64,000 nt of DNA from Verrucomicrobiota bacterium (GCA_016716505.1 JADJWF010000004.1:744001-808000); one strand, 5' to 3'. Positions 1-9,079 are shown, numbered from the stretch's first letter. A program made the numbers and translations. Notes: generated by a model from the letters alone, not told the origin.

Positions 1-273
1 CCAGTCCATGCTCTTCGCCTTGGTGACCGCCGGGTACAGCGTGACCTGCCAGGGCAAAGGCGGGTGACGTCGCATCGCGAACTTCTTCAGGCGGACGATG
101 GTCCGTGATTCGCCTTCGACGACACACCGGTATTCCGCCCCGGCGCCGTCCAACACCGTGACCTCGTCGCCCGGGCGCAGCCGCAAGACATGGCGCGCGT
201 GGTGGGCATCACCTTCGCGGAGCGTCAGGAGGTCGTCGCTGCTCTCGGAAGGCGGGAGGAAGAAGCGATGCAT
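1..273 (-). CDS. rsmE: 16S rRNA m3U1498 methyltransferase RsmE, N-terminal part (cut by window edge)
   Basis: RsmE methylates U1498 of 16S rRNA. Only the first 91 codons are inside the window. Reading the minus strand from the ATG at 273, the protein begins MHRFFLPP and soon gives HHARHVLRLRPGDEV, the typical opening of the RsmE PUA-like RNA-binding domain; the SPOUT methyltransferase domain would lie beyond position 1. It follows dnaJ by 45 bp on the same strand, so it probably closes the grpE-dnaJ transcript. The family call rests on the N-terminal pattern alone. Confidence 0.8.
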   Translation of the reverse strand, partial: MHRFFLPPSESSDDLLTLREGDAHHARHVLRLRPGDEVTVLDGAGAEYRCVVEGESRTIVRLKKFAMRRHPPLPWQVTLYPAVTKAKSMDW

Positions 274-318
274 CGCGGTGGGACATCGCGGCGATCGGGC
301 CACGTCCGGCCGGCGCGG

Positions 319-1485
319 CTAGCGGAACAGATCTTTGGCCCGCTCGAAAAAGGACTTGATCCGCGGGTTCACGCTCGAATCGCAGGTCGCGGCGAACTCT
401 TCGAGTTTCGCGCGTTGGTGGCTGTTGAGCTTGGTGGGCACTTCCACCACGACGCGGACGTGCAGGTCTCCAAAACCGTATCCTTGGACATTCCGGACAC
501 CTTTGCCTTTCAGGCGGAAGACGGTGCCCGATTGGGTGCCTGCCGGAATCCGAATGTGCGCCGCGCCCGTGAGAGTGGGCACTTCGATCTCCGCTCCCAG
601 CGCTGCCTGCACGAAGCTGATCGGCACTTCGCAGAGCAGGTCATCCCCCTCGCGCTGAAAGATGTCATGCGGTCGCACGTGCAGGACCACGTACAAGTCA
701 CCCGCCGGCCCGCCCCGGACGCCGGCCTCGCCCTTGCCGGCGAGCCGCAACTTGGTGCCGTTGTCCACCCCGGCGGGAATGCGCACGGGGATGCGGGAGG
801 GCCGCTGCACCAAGCCGCTCCCCCGGCACGTTCGGCAGGGGCGCTCGATCACCCGGCCGCTGCCGTTGCAGCGCGGACAGCCCTGCCGTACCCGCATGAA
901 CCCGCCGACCACCTGTTCCACCTGGCCCCGGCCGCCGCAAGTCGGGCAGGCCTTTCGTCCCGACCCCGCCTCTGCGCCGGAGCCCGCGCAGGCCTCGCAG
1001 GTCTCCGATTTCGCCACGCTGATCTCCTTCTCGCAGCCCAGCGCCGCCTCCTCGAAGTCAATCTCCAGCTCGTACACCAGGTCCTCGCCTTGAGCCGGAC
1101 CATGCGGATCGCGCCGGCTTTCGCCGAAGAACTGGCTGAAGATGGACTCCGCGCCACCGCCGCCGAACACCTCGCGAAACAGGTCGGCCGGGTCGTGGAA
1201 GCCGCCGAAATCACCGAAACCGCCCCCGCCGCGTCCGGCCCCCCCGGCGCGTGCCCGCGGGTCAAACGCGGCGTGTCCGTACTGGTCGTAGGCGGCCCGC
1301 TTTTGCGGGTCGCTCAACACCTCGTACGCCTCGCCCACCTCCTTGAACTTCTCCTCCGCCGATTTGTCGCCGGGATTCCGGTCCGGATGGTACTTGAGGG
1401 CCAGCTTGCGGTAGGCCTTCTTGATTTCCTCTTCGTTGGCGGATTTGCCGACCCCGAGGACCTCGTAGTAGTCGCGCTTGGCCAT
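319..1485 (-). CDS. dnaJ: Chaperone DnaJ (Hsp40)
   Basis: Cochaperone that delivers unfolded clients to DnaK and stimulates its ATPase. The 388-residue protein has the full type I layout: a J domain (about 4-68) with HPD at 33-35, a Gly/Phe-rich linker (about 78-110), and four CxxCxGxG zinc motifs at about 163, 180, 203 and 217, followed by the two C-terminal substrate-binding barrels. Length and domain order are normal. It lies 12 bp downstream of grpE on the same strand. No dnaK or hrcA is in the window, and no CIRCE operator (TTAGCACTC-N9-GAGTGCTAA) was seen upstream of the cluster. Confidence 0.97.
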   Translation of the reverse strand: MAKRDYYEVLGVGKSANEEEIKKAYRKLALKYHPDRNPGDKSAEEKFKEVGEAYEVLSDPQKRAAYDQYGHAAFDPRARAGGAGRGGGGFGDFGGFHDPADLFREVFGGGGAESIFSQFFGESRRDPHGPAQGEDLVYELEIDFEEAALGCEKEISVAKSETCEACAGSGAEAGSGRKACPTCGGRGQVEQVVGGFMRVRQGCPRCNGSGRVIERPCRTCRGSGLVQRPSRIPVRIPAGVDNGTKLRLAGKGEAGVRGGPAGDLYVVLHVRPHDIFQREGDDLLCEVPISFVQAALGAEIEVPTLTGAAHIRIPAGTQSGTVFRLKGKGVRNVQGYGFGDLHVRVVVEVPTKLNSHQRAKLEEFAATCDSSVNPRIKSFFERAKDLFR

Positions 1486-1497
1486 GCGGTTCCTGAC

Positions 1498-2133
1498 TTA
1501 GGCCGCTGTCGCCGCAGGTTGAGCTCCCGGTGCCTTCGCCACCACCACCGTTGCCGCCCGCAGGAGGCGATCCCGGAACTTGTAGCCTTTGCGAAGCTGC
1601 TGCACGACGTGCCCTTCCGGGACGGTGGGTGATTCGACCTGCGACACCGCCTCATGCCAGTTCGGGTCAAACATCTGCCCGGTCGCGTCCACCTCCTCCA
1701 AACCGGCCTCGGTCAGCGCGGCCTTGAGCTGGCTGTGGATCATCGCCACGCCGGTCTTGAGGGAGTCGGCCTGGCCGTTGGCGGCGCTGGCGGCCGCCAG
1801 CGCCATTTCGAAGTTGTCCAGCACGGGCAGCAACCGCGCGATCAACGCTTCGTTGGCGTAGCGGATGGCGTCCTGTTTGTCGCGCGCCGCCCGTTTACGG
1901 AAATTCTCCAGTTCCGCGACCGCCCGCACATAGCGATCCCAGTTTTCGGCCGCCTTCGCGGCATTGGCCCGCAGGTCCGCGAGTTCCTCGGCCGTCGGGA
2001 CTTCCGGCACCACAGCGCCAGAAGCGGCTGACGCAGCGCCCTCGGTCGGCGAGGCTGTGGGGGGCGCGCCCGGCTCCGGGCCGGGCCCCGCCGCCGGATT
2101 CGGTTGGTTGTTGTTCTTCTCGGAGTTCATCAT
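1498..2133 (-). CDS. grpE: Nucleotide exchange factor GrpE
   Basis: Exchange factor that releases ADP from DnaK. The 211-residue protein has an acidic, Pro/Ala-rich N-terminal 45 residues, a long helix (about 50-115) with the family core ELENFRKRAARDKQDA, and a C-terminal beta domain ending VVQQLRKGYKFRDRLLRAA, which is diagnostic. Two ATGs in tandem (2133 and 2130) follow a GAGGA, and either could be the start. It precedes dnaJ by 12 bp. The 90 bp up to hpt contain a CCCGGCA/TGCCGGG dyad without a T tract. Confidence 0.95.
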   Translation of the reverse strand: MMNSEKNNNQPNPAAGPGPEPGAPPTASPTEGAASAASGAVVPEVPTAEELADLRANAAKAAENWDRYVRAVAELENFRKRAARDKQDAIRYANEALIARLLPVLDNFEMALAAASAANGQADSLKTGVAMIHSQLKAALTEAGLEEVDATGQMFDPNWHEAVSQVESPTVPEGHVVQQLRKGYKFRDRLLRAATVVVAKAPGAQPAATAA

Positions 2134-2223
2134 TCCTCAAATCCAAGGACCTTCAGGTTACACAGACCAGCGGCCCCCGGCAACTGCCGGGCCGTTCAAG
2201 GCCGGCGGCGACGCACCAGCCGG

Positions 2224-3027
2224 CTAGCGCGCGTACAAGTCCGGCCGCAGGATGCCGACAAAGGGCAGATTGCGATAACGCTCGGCGAAGTCGAGGCCGT
2301 AGCCCACCACAAACACGTCGGGCACCGTGAAGCCCGCGTACTCGGCCTGGACCGGCTCCACCCGGCGGGCGGGTTTGTCCAGGAGGACGCACGCGCGGAC
2401 CGAGCGGGGGCCCAGCGCGGCCAGTCGCGTCTTCACCGCGAGCAGCGTCCGGCCGGTGTCCAGGATGTCGTCCACCAGCAGCACGTCGCGGTGGCGCACT
2501 TCGAGGCGCAGTTCCTTGGTGAAGACCAGCTCGCGCGAGGCAGTGCCTTCGCGGTAGCTGGAGACGCCCATGAAATCCAGGCGCAACGGCAGGGCAAGCC
2601 GGCGCAGGAGATCCGCCAAAAACACGACCGTCCCGGTGAGCAGGGCCACCACGGTGAGATCGCGCCCGACGTAATCGTGGGTCAGCGCGCGGGCGAGTTC
2701 CTGAACACGCCGGGCCAGTTGGGCCTCGGTGATGAGCACGTCCAGGAGGTCCGCCCGCCATTGCGGTGGGACCGCGTTTCCGCCCCCGGCAGGATGCGGC
2801 GTCGCCAGGGGGTGAACCGGCCAATTGTCGGTCGTCGGTGCGGCGGGAGCGGTCAACCCCGGTCCCGCCTCCCCGGCAGACGTTGCGGCTTCGGCGACGT
2901 GGGCCTTGCCCGAATGGATTCGCGCCTGCCGCCGGACCGAGCTTGGCCGGCGGGCGCTCGCCGCCGGGCTTCGGGGCCCCGGCCGCGACTCAGATGTGGC
3001 GCGAGTCGTTTTCGTCTTTGCGGGCAT
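2224..3027 (-). CDS. hpt: Hypoxanthine phosphoribosyltransferase-like purine salvage enzyme
   Basis: Transfers phosphoribose from PRPP to hypoxanthine/guanine. The catalytic core occupies about residues 89-267, with the PRPP-binding loop VLLVDDILDTGRT at 182-194 and the usual HPRT tail (VPDVFVVGYGLDFAERYRNLPFVG). In front lies an 80-residue Ala/Pro/Ser/Arg-rich extension with no domain. The ATG at 3027 overlaps the upstream gene by 38 bp. Inside the extension no ATG or GTG gives a clean alternative; a TTG (the L of GLTAPAA, about residue 58) or the GTG in DLLDVLITEAQ could be the true start, so the N-terminus is uncertain. Function is well supported. Confidence 0.88.
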   Translation of the reverse strand: MPAKTKTTRATSESRPGPRSPAASARRPSSVRRQARIHSGKAHVAEAATSAGEAGPGLTAPAAPTTDNWPVHPLATPHPAGGGNAVPPQWRADLLDVLITEAQLARRVQELARALTHDYVGRDLTVVALLTGTVVFLADLLRRLALPLRLDFMGVSSYREGTASRELVFTKELRLEVRHRDVLLVDDILDTGRTLLAVKTRLAALGPRSVRACVLLDKPARRVEPVQAEYAGFTVPDVFVVGYGLDFAERYRNLPFVGILRPDLYAR

Positions 3028-3370
3028 AACCGGTTTCCTGGCGCTGGAAGTTCACCTGGTTCTTCTTCACGTAAGCCTGAAAGACGTCGTCGGCGCTCAT
3101 GCCCAGGACCTGGGCGAGGCTGATCAGGAAGTGGAAGAGGTCCACCACTTCGACCCGGGCGTTTTGCTCGTCGAATCGCTGGTATTTGGCCCACCACTTC
3201 CAGGGCACGCTGTCCGTCAGTTCCGCGATCTCCTGGGTCATGGCCCGACAATAGTTGAGCACCCATTTGGTCTTCTCCGCTTCATCCATGCCGGCGGTGC
3301 GGACGCCGATGCGTTCATTCAACGCCTGCTGCATCCGGAACAACTCGCGCAACTGGTCAAGTTCAGCCAT
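2990..3370 (-). CDS. Dimeric all-alpha dUTPase-like / MazG-type nucleotide pyrophosphohydrolase
   Basis: A 126-residue all-helical protein of the MazG/dimeric dUTPase superfamily, which hydrolyses (d)NTPs to the monophosphate. The metal-binding helix pair is visible as E47xxE50 (QEIAELTD) and E74xxD77 (VEVVDLFHF), followed by the family tail KKNQVNFQRQETGY. The best match is the dimeric dUTPase branch, but substrate cannot be settled from sequence. The ATG at 3370 was chosen because the 14 residues upstream of it (from 3412) are low-complexity and outside the fold. It heads the minus-strand cluster and diverges from rpe across 109 bp. Confidence 0.8.
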   Translation of the reverse strand: MAELDQLRELFRMQQALNERIGVRTAGMDEAEKTKWVLNYCRAMTQEIAELTDSVPWKWWAKYQRFDEQNARVEVVDLFHFLISLAQVLGMSADDVFQAYVKKNQVNFQRQETGYARKDENDSRHI

Positions 3371-3479
3371 GCGGCGAAGATTTCGGGAGGGCGGGGCCGG
3401 CGCAAGCCCCAAGTGCCGGCGCTGCGTTTTGCCATCGCGGGGCTTGCCCCGGCGCGGGGTCCTTTCCTAGCTTGGGCCG

Positions 3480-4181
3480 GTGATCATTGCGCCGTCATTG
3501 CTGGCTGCGGACTACACCCGGCTCGCGCACGAGGTCCGGCGGGTGGCGAAGGCCGGGGCCGACTGGCTTCACGTGGACATCATGGACGGGCATTTCGTGC
3601 CCAACCTCACCTTCGGTCCCGGCATCGTGGCGGCGGTGCGCAAGGTGACGCGCCTGCCGCTGGATGTTCACCTGATGTGCTCGCGCCCTGAGATCCTGCT
3701 GGAGCCCTTCGCGCGGGCCGGCGCTTCCGTGATCACGGTGCATGTCGAGCTGGGAGACCGCGTGGAGCCGCTGCTCTGGAAGCTGCGCGCGCTCGGCACC
3801 AAGGTGGGTTTGGCGGTGAATCCGCCGACACCCATCACCCATGCGCGGCGGTTCCTGCCCCAGATTGACCTGCTGCTGGTGATGACGGTGAATCCTGGTT
3901 TCGGCGGCCAGTCCTTCATCCACGAGACGGTGCCGAAGATTCAGCAGGCGGCAGCCTGGCGGCGCGCGGAGCAACTCGATTTCCGCCTCGAGGTGGATGG
4001 CGGCATCACCTTCGAGACGGTCGGGGAATGCGCGCGGGCCGGGGCCGACACGTTCGTCAGCGGCACCGGGTTGTTCGGGCAACGAAGCCTGCGCGCCGCC
4101 GTCACCAAGCTGCGCCGTCTGGCCGCCAGGTCTGCCGAAGCAGGGGCGCGCCCGGCCGCTCCGATTCCGCTGGCCGGCTGA
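3480..4181 (+). CDS. rpe: Ribulose-phosphate 3-epimerase
   Basis: Interconverts ribulose 5-phosphate and xylulose 5-phosphate in the pentose phosphate pathway. The 233-residue TIM barrel begins at a GTG (MIIAPSLLAADY). The metal/catalytic residues are in place: H31 and D33 in LHVDIMDGHFVPNLTFGP, H64 in DVHLMCSRPE and D173 in EVDGGI, with the phosphate-binding VNPGFGGQSF loop at about 138-147. The last 20 residues are a Pro/Ala tail beyond the usual fold. It is followed 41 bp later by a phosphohexomutase on the same strand, so the two are probably co-transcribed. Confidence 0.96.
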   Translation: MIIAPSLLAADYTRLAHEVRRVAKAGADWLHVDIMDGHFVPNLTFGPGIVAAVRKVTRLPLDVHLMCSRPEILLEPFARAGASVITVHVELGDRVEPLLWKLRALGTKVGLAVNPPTPITHARRFLPQIDLLLVMTVNPGFGGQSFIHETVPKIQQAAAWRRAEQLDFRLEVDGGITFETVGECARAGADTFVSGTGLFGQRSLRAAVTKLRRLAARSAEAGARPAAPIPLAG

Positions 4182-4222
4182 GGCGCGCCGGTGGTGACGG
4201 GCGCGCCTGATCTTGGGCCACC

Positions 4223-5653
4223 ATGAGGAGAAACGAACCCATTTGCTTTGGCACCGATGGGTGGCGGGGGGTGATCGCGGAGAGTTTTACGTGCAACAAC
4301 GTCGCCCGGGTGACCCAGGCGACCGCCGGCCACTGGCGGAATGCATGCCGCGGGCGTGACCGGCGACTGGCCGTGGTCAGCTACGATCGGCGATTCCTGT
4401 CCGAACATTTCGCCGAACTCGTGACCGAGGTGCTGGCGGGCAATGGCTTCGAGGTGTGGCTGACGCGGGAACCGAACCCCACCCCGGCGCTCTCCTACGC
4501 GGTCGCGGCCTCGGGTGCGTGCGGCGGGATCATGATCACCGCCAGCCACAATCCGGCCGAGTTTAACGGGTTCAAGGTGAAAGACCCTCGGGGCGCTCCG
4601 GCCGATGACGCGACAGGTCGCGCGATCGAGGGGCGGCTGGACTCGCAGCCCGTGCGCCGGTTGCCGCTCCTCGAGGCCCGGCGGGCCGGCTTGGTTCGTC
4701 TCGTGGATTTGCGGCCCGCGCATTACCGCGCGATTCGACGGCTGGTGGATTTTTCCCTGATTGCCGGGGCGGGGCTGCGCGTGGCCCATGACGCCATGTA
4801 CGGCAACGGGGCCGGCGCGTTTGCTTCGCTCCTCGGCGGAACTCGTTGCCAGGTGACCGGGTTGCGGCAGGAGCGTGACCCGCTGTTCGGCGGCATCCGG
4901 CCGGAGCCGATCGCCGAGAACTACGTGGCGACTCGCACCTGGCTGCGAAGTCATCCGCAGGACCTTTGCCTCGTGACCGACGGCGATGCGGATCGGCTGG
5001 GGGCTCTGGACGGACTCGGCCGGCCGGTGACGGGGAATCAGTTGATCGCCTTGCTGGCACTTCATCTCACCCGGCACCGCCGCGAACGGGGCCGCCTGGT
5101 CAAGACGGTCAACACGACCACGTGGATGGATCGAATCGCCGCCGCGGCCGGTCTGCCGCTCACCGAGACGGCGATTGGTTTCAAGCACCTTGCGACCGAG
5201 ATGCTGAAGGGGGATGTGCTGCTGGCGGGCGAGGAGACCGGCAGCATTGGCCTGGGCCATCACATTCCCGAGCGCGATGGCTTGGCCGCCGGGTTGGTGT
5301 TGCTCGAATTGCTGGCCGAATCGGGCCGGCCGCTGGCGGGCTGGTTGCGGTCACTCGCAAAGGAGTTTGGCCCGCTCCACTACGAACGAATCCGGCTCGC
5401 CAGCCCCCCGGAGCGCAACGCCGAATTGATCGCCCGCTGCCGACGGGATCCTCCGGCGAGGCTGCTGCGCTCGCCCGTGGAGTCGGTGAATTCGCTCGAC
5501 GGCGTGAAGTTCACGGCCCGGGACGGGTCATGGCTGATGCTGCGTGGATCGGGCACCGAACCGGTGCTCCGCCTTTATGCGGAGACGGCCGACCCGCAAC
5601 TCACCCGACGCCTGCTGGCGCAGGGACGACGACTCGTGGCCGCGGACGGTTGA
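4223..5653 (+). CDS. Phosphoglucomutase/phosphomannomutase family protein (first copy)
   Basis: Alpha-D-phosphohexomutase, 476 residues, moving phosphate between C1 and C6 of a hexose (or glucosamine). All four active-site loops are present: the phosphoserine loop ITASHNPAEFNGFK (Ser108), the Mg site VTDGDADRLG (about 252), the sugar loop GEETGSIG, and the phosphate loop RGSGTEPVLRLYAE. The opening FGTDGWRG is typical. Substrate (glucose, mannose or glucosamine phosphate) cannot be assigned. A second, distantly related family member lies at 24910-26598. It converges with the gene ending at 5663, leaving only 9 bp. Confidence 0.92.
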   Translation: MRRNEPICFGTDGWRGVIAESFTCNNVARVTQATAGHWRNACRGRDRRLAVVSYDRRFLSEHFAELVTEVLAGNGFEVWLTREPNPTPALSYAVAASGACGGIMITASHNPAEFNGFKVKDPRGAPADDATGRAIEGRLDSQPVRRLPLLEARRAGLVRLVDLRPAHYRAIRRLVDFSLIAGAGLRVAHDAMYGNGAGAFASLLGGTRCQVTGLRQERDPLFGGIRPEPIAENYVATRTWLRSHPQDLCLVTDGDADRLGALDGLGRPVTGNQLIALLALHLTRHRRERGRLVKTVNTTTWMDRIAAAAGLPLTETAIGFKHLATEMLKGDVLLAGEETGSIGLGHHIPERDGLAAGLVLLELLAESGRPLAGWLRSLAKEFGPLHYERIRLASPPERNAELIARCRRDPPARLLRSPVESVNSLDGVKFTARDGSWLMLRGSGTEPVLRLYAETADPQLTRRLLAQGRRLVAADG

Positions 5654-5662
5654 GCCGGGAGG

Positions 5663-7135
5663 CTATTGGAGCTTGAACGGCAGCGCTTGCACGCGCGCGG
5701 CCACTTCGCCACCGATCCGGCCGGTGCGCTGGTCCGCGATGTTTTCGCCCAATCGCACCGTACGGGCAGGTTGGACCGAACTCAGGAGCAGGCAATAGGT
5801 GTTGTTCACCATGATCCCCAGCAGGTCGCCCTGCATCGTGAACACCAGATCGCCGCGCGTCGGCGAGAATTTCCCGAAAATCCGGCCGACCGGTCGTGTC
5901 TGCATCCGCACATACTGCGGCAGGGCCGGGTCGAGGCGGAACTCGACCTCGCCGTAGTAGCCTTCCTTGGCACCGACCAGCACGGCTTCCTGAAACTTCG
6001 CGGGTTCGGCCGTGAGGTTGTAAATTCTGGTGCTGATCGTGTTGACGGCGGCCTCGGGAATCGGGAGCACGACGATGCGGATGTCAGACCGCAGGAGCCA
6101 AAGCTGGGAAAGCGGCAGGCGGGTGTTGCCTCGCTGCAACGTGGCGGTCAGCGAATGCCAGTCCGGGCCGCCGCCCACTTCGGGGAGCGGCGTGGCAGCG
6201 ATGTGGCTGAGGGCGAACACGCTGTCGCCGCTCCGGAACAGAATGGTTTGATCCACGTCGTCCTTTTTGCCGCCGAGCCCGAGGAGGGCCGGGCGTTGAG
6301 CGGAGAACGCGATCTGTACCCGGTTGCTGATGTAATCCCCGTAGATGGCGTTGGGGGCGAGCGTGCGTTGCGCCTGCACTTCGCGGGCGATTTCGCGGGT
6401 GCCCTCGGCCAGGGTTGCCGCGGTCTCCTGCAAGCGGCTTTTCTCCGAGGCGAGCGATTCCACCTGCGTGCGCGTGACCGCCAGTTGCTCGCGCACGACG
6501 GCGGCTTCGGTGCGAGCCGTGCCCGCCTCAACGGCGAGGCGTTCCTTGGCGGCGGCGGCTTCGCGATTGGCCCGGTCCAGCGCGGCGATCTGCTCCTGCA
6601 TGCGGCGGGCCTCCTCCCGGCGGCTCACCAGTTCGCCCTCCATCGCCTGGACCTTGGCCTGGGAGACGTTGGCCTCGTTGCGCCAGCGATCCAGTTGCGC
6701 CTGAAGTTCCGCCGCCGCTTCGCGCGCCTGGCTCTCGCGCGACTGCAGGGCGGCGAGTGCCTGCTGGGTCTGTTCCTGCTGCGCCTGCAGCCGGGCCCGT
6801 TCTTCCTCGAGGGCGCGGGCGCGCTGCTCAGTCTGTTGCAGGCCGGCTTCGAGCTGGCGCAGTTGGGCCTCCCGGGCGGCGACCTGCTGCTGCTTTTCGG
6901 CGAGGGCGGCCTCGCTGAGCGAGAGGTTCTGGGTCAACTGCTGCCGCGTGGCCTGCTCGAGCTCAAGCGCCTGCTTGAGCGTGTCGAGCATGTCCTGCAC
7001 GGCTTGCACCTCGACGTCGGTGCCACCCTCCCCGCCGCCGGATTGCGGCCGGTCCGACATCCTGTTGGAACTGAAAAGCGTGACCAGGCTGATCAACAGG
7101 AAATCAACCAGGACCACGAGGACGGCGCGATTCAT
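5663..7135 (-). CDS. Membrane-anchored coiled-coil protein, possible ExbD/MotB-like partner
   Basis: I do not recognise a named family for this 490-residue protein. It has one N-terminal membrane segment (about 4-23) carrying an acidic residue, D11, in VLVDFLLISLV, recalling the single proton-carrying Asp helix of ExbD/MotB. Residues about 41-258 form an unbroken Glu/Gln/Arg/Ala coiled coil. The last 220 residues are a globular beta-rich domain; RGDLVFTMQGDLLGIMVN there recalls the end of a trypsin-like fold, but the GDSGG serine is absent. It overlaps the upstream gene by 4 bp (ATGA), so the two are translationally coupled. Stator-like function is inference. Confidence 0.8.
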   Translation of the reverse strand: MNRAVLVVLVDFLLISLVTLFSSNRMSDRPQSGGGEGGTDVEVQAVQDMLDTLKQALELEQATRQQLTQNLSLSEAALAEKQQQVAAREAQLRQLEAGLQQTEQRARALEEERARLQAQQEQTQQALAALQSRESQAREAAAELQAQLDRWRNEANVSQAKVQAMEGELVSRREEARRMQEQIAALDRANREAAAAKERLAVEAGTARTEAAVVREQLAVTRTQVESLASEKSRLQETAATLAEGTREIAREVQAQRTLAPNAIYGDYISNRVQIAFSAQRPALLGLGGKKDDVDQTILFRSGDSVFALSHIAATPLPEVGGGPDWHSLTATLQRGNTRLPLSQLWLLRSDIRIVVLPIPEAAVNTISTRIYNLTAEPAKFQEAVLVGAKEGYYGEVEFRLDPALPQYVRMQTRPVGRIFGKFSPTRGDLVFTMQGDLLGIMVNNTYCLLLSSVQPARTVRLGENIADQRTGRIGGEVAARVQALPFKLQ

Positions 7136-8802
7136 GACGCGGCGTGAGCGTTCTCCAAGTCAGCTTCCATGATCAGGCGACGACGGTAGGCCCGGACGTG
7201 GACGATCTTCAGCAACGAGGCAAAGAACACGCCGAAGCCGGTGGAGGAGTAGGCGATCATGGGACTGGCTTCGAAGAGATTGAGCGCCAGCAGCACCAGC
7301 GCCAGGCCGGTGCCACCCAGGCCTACGTAAAGGCCGGTGTCGAAGAGATTCTCCTCGTTGTCGAGGATGCGTATCTTGAGGGCGCTCGGGATCTCCTGCC
7401 GCTTGATCTCGCGCAGTTTGATCAGGCCGATGACGTACACGGCAGCCTGCACGGCGAAGAACAGGCCCAAGGCCAGGTAGTTTGACTCGTATCCTTTCAT
7501 AACGGGTTTGGGAGTTGCGGCGTCCACGGCGGCCGGAGCGGGTTTTTTGGCGGCCACCCAGACCACCGGTTGAATGGGGGTGTGAATGCGGGCGAGGCCG
7601 GGCTCGGTCATCACCACGGCCACCGCCACGGCCAGCGCGCCGATGGTTTGCTGGTGTAAGGTCCGGGTGCCGGCGACCTGGAGGGGTGCCTCCAAGGCCC
7701 CCGGCTCGGGCCGCAGCAGACTGTAAGCCCGCGCGAGGCAGAAAGCCCCGTCGAACCAGAGCAGGTACTTGAACAACAGCGCCAGCAGCGTCGAGAGGGA
7801 ACTCAGCCCCACCAACGCCGACCACAAAGGGGAAAACAACGGGAATTCCGCCAGCCCGCTGCGCCACGTCAGTTCCACGATCGGCTGCTGGCGCGCGAGC
7901 AGCAGGTCCAGTCCGCCCTTGCCTGCCCGCAACGCCACGCGGAAATCGCGCAAGGCGGTCTTCGGCAGGCGCCGCAGGTATTCCACCACGGCGTCCGGGG
8001 ACTCCGCCATCAGCATGGCCGAGAAGACCACCGGCAGGTCACCCGGCGAGCGCGTGATCGCTGCCGTCAGATCGCGCAACGCGGAGAGGTCCCGGACCCG
8101 GCCGAGAAACCAGATCAACTGGTCCCACGTCATGCGCTTGGCGAGCGAGCTGAGATTCAGGTACACGAGTTCGATCGCGGAGGAATCCCCCCCCCGGTTT
8201 GCGACCGCCGCGTAGCGCTCAATCTCCTGGCGCATCGTCGGCCGGATCGCATCCGCCTGCAGCAGCAGTCCGGTCAGCAAAATCCCGGCGTCGAGGGCTT
8301 GTCCGGACGCGGAGGCCACCGGCGGGAACACGACCGGATCCTTCAGGGCGCGATTGGCGAGCACTTCCTGCACGTCGCCGCGGCGCAGCGATTGCAGGAA
8401 CCGGAGAATGGCCGCCCGCTGCTGGGCCGGGAGAATGACCGCGAGGACGGAATCGGCGGAGGTGTTCAGCGCGCCGGCCCCGCAAACCTGCTGCAGCAGC
8501 GAGTCGGTTCCACCCCAGACCGGCGAAGTCGGGCGGGAGGCGAGGTGTTGCTGGAGCGCTTCGATCGCCTGATCCGCCTGGGGGACGCCCGCGAGGCGGG
8601 CCGCACGGACGAGGTTCATCGCCAGCCCCGGTTTGTCCAGCCGCGCCTGCTCGCTGGCCTCGGCCAGCAGACCGCGGGTGGGGGCACCGGCCCGCTCGAT
8701 CACGCTCTCATCCACAGAACGCAAGTACACGGGCATCAGCATCGCCACGCAAATGGCGACGATGCCGACAGCCAGATACAAGCTGCCCCGGACGCGGTTC
8801 AT
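7132..8802 (-). CDS. Polytopic membrane protein, possible ExbB/MotA-like partner of the coiled-coil protein
   Basis: A 556-residue protein of no recognised named family. An N-terminal membrane segment (about 8-26) is followed by a large helical region, then five further hydrophobic segments in the C-terminal half. The last two, LYVGLGGTGLALVLLALNL and IAYSSTGFGVFFASLLKI, resemble the GT-rich helices 3 and 4 of MotA/ExbB/TolQ channels. The ATG at 8802 was chosen because it opens directly into a signal-anchor (MNRVRGSLYLAVGIVAIC); the reading frame stays open far upstream, but that sequence lies antisense to the lipid kinase gene and looks non-coding. Its stop overlaps the start of the coiled-coil gene. 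Confidence 0.75.
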   Translation of the reverse strand: MNRVRGSLYLAVGIVAICVAMLMPVYLRSVDESVIERAGAPTRGLLAEASEQARLDKPGLAMNLVRAARLAGVPQADQAIEALQQHLASRPTSPVWGGTDSLLQQVCGAGALNTSADSVLAVILPAQQRAAILRFLQSLRRGDVQEVLANRALKDPVVFPPVASASGQALDAGILLTGLLLQADAIRPTMRQEIERYAAVANRGGDSSAIELVYLNLSSLAKRMTWDQLIWFLGRVRDLSALRDLTAAITRSPGDLPVVFSAMLMAESPDAVVEYLRRLPKTALRDFRVALRAGKGGLDLLLARQQPIVELTWRSGLAEFPLFSPLWSALVGLSSLSTLLALLFKYLLWFDGAFCLARAYSLLRPEPGALEAPLQVAGTRTLHQQTIGALAVAVAVVMTEPGLARIHTPIQPVVWVAAKKPAPAAVDAATPKPVMKGYESNYLALGLFFAVQAAVYVIGLIKLREIKRQEIPSALKIRILDNEENLFDTGLYVGLGGTGLALVLLALNLFEASPMIAYSSTGFGVFFASLLKIVHVRAYRRRLIMEADLENAHAAS

Positions 8803-9079
8803 TGCGGAACGAACACTACCAGTCGCCGCCACAAGTGACGCAACCTTAATTTGAGGCTCACTTCTTGACCGGCGCGGGAGAGAAAGCCGCTTCCCATGCG
8901 CCTCTCGCCGCTGCGGCAGCTCCCAGACAGCATCGCGCACGGGGCCAGTCCGCCCCAGGCGGGAGCGACAAAGAAGCGACCCAAGACGCGGAAAATCGCG
9001 CGCATGATGGGCTGCTAGACGATTCGCGGGCCGCTCGCCTTCAACCGCCACTTGCGCTTCACTGGTCCGCCGGCCCGCC

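Noticed and set aside
190..1632. 480-residue plus-strand ORF
   Set aside because: It is antisense to dnaJ; DnaJ on the minus strand has all family motifs.
3371..3479. CIRCE/HrcA operator for the grpE-dnaJ cluster
   Set aside because: No TTAGCACTC-N9-GAGTGCTAA or near match was found upstream of dut, hpt or grpE.
8803..9079. tRNA or small RNA gene in the divergent gap
   Set aside because: No cloverleaf or T-arm consensus (GGTTCGAATC type) could be built; only one short GC dyad was seen.
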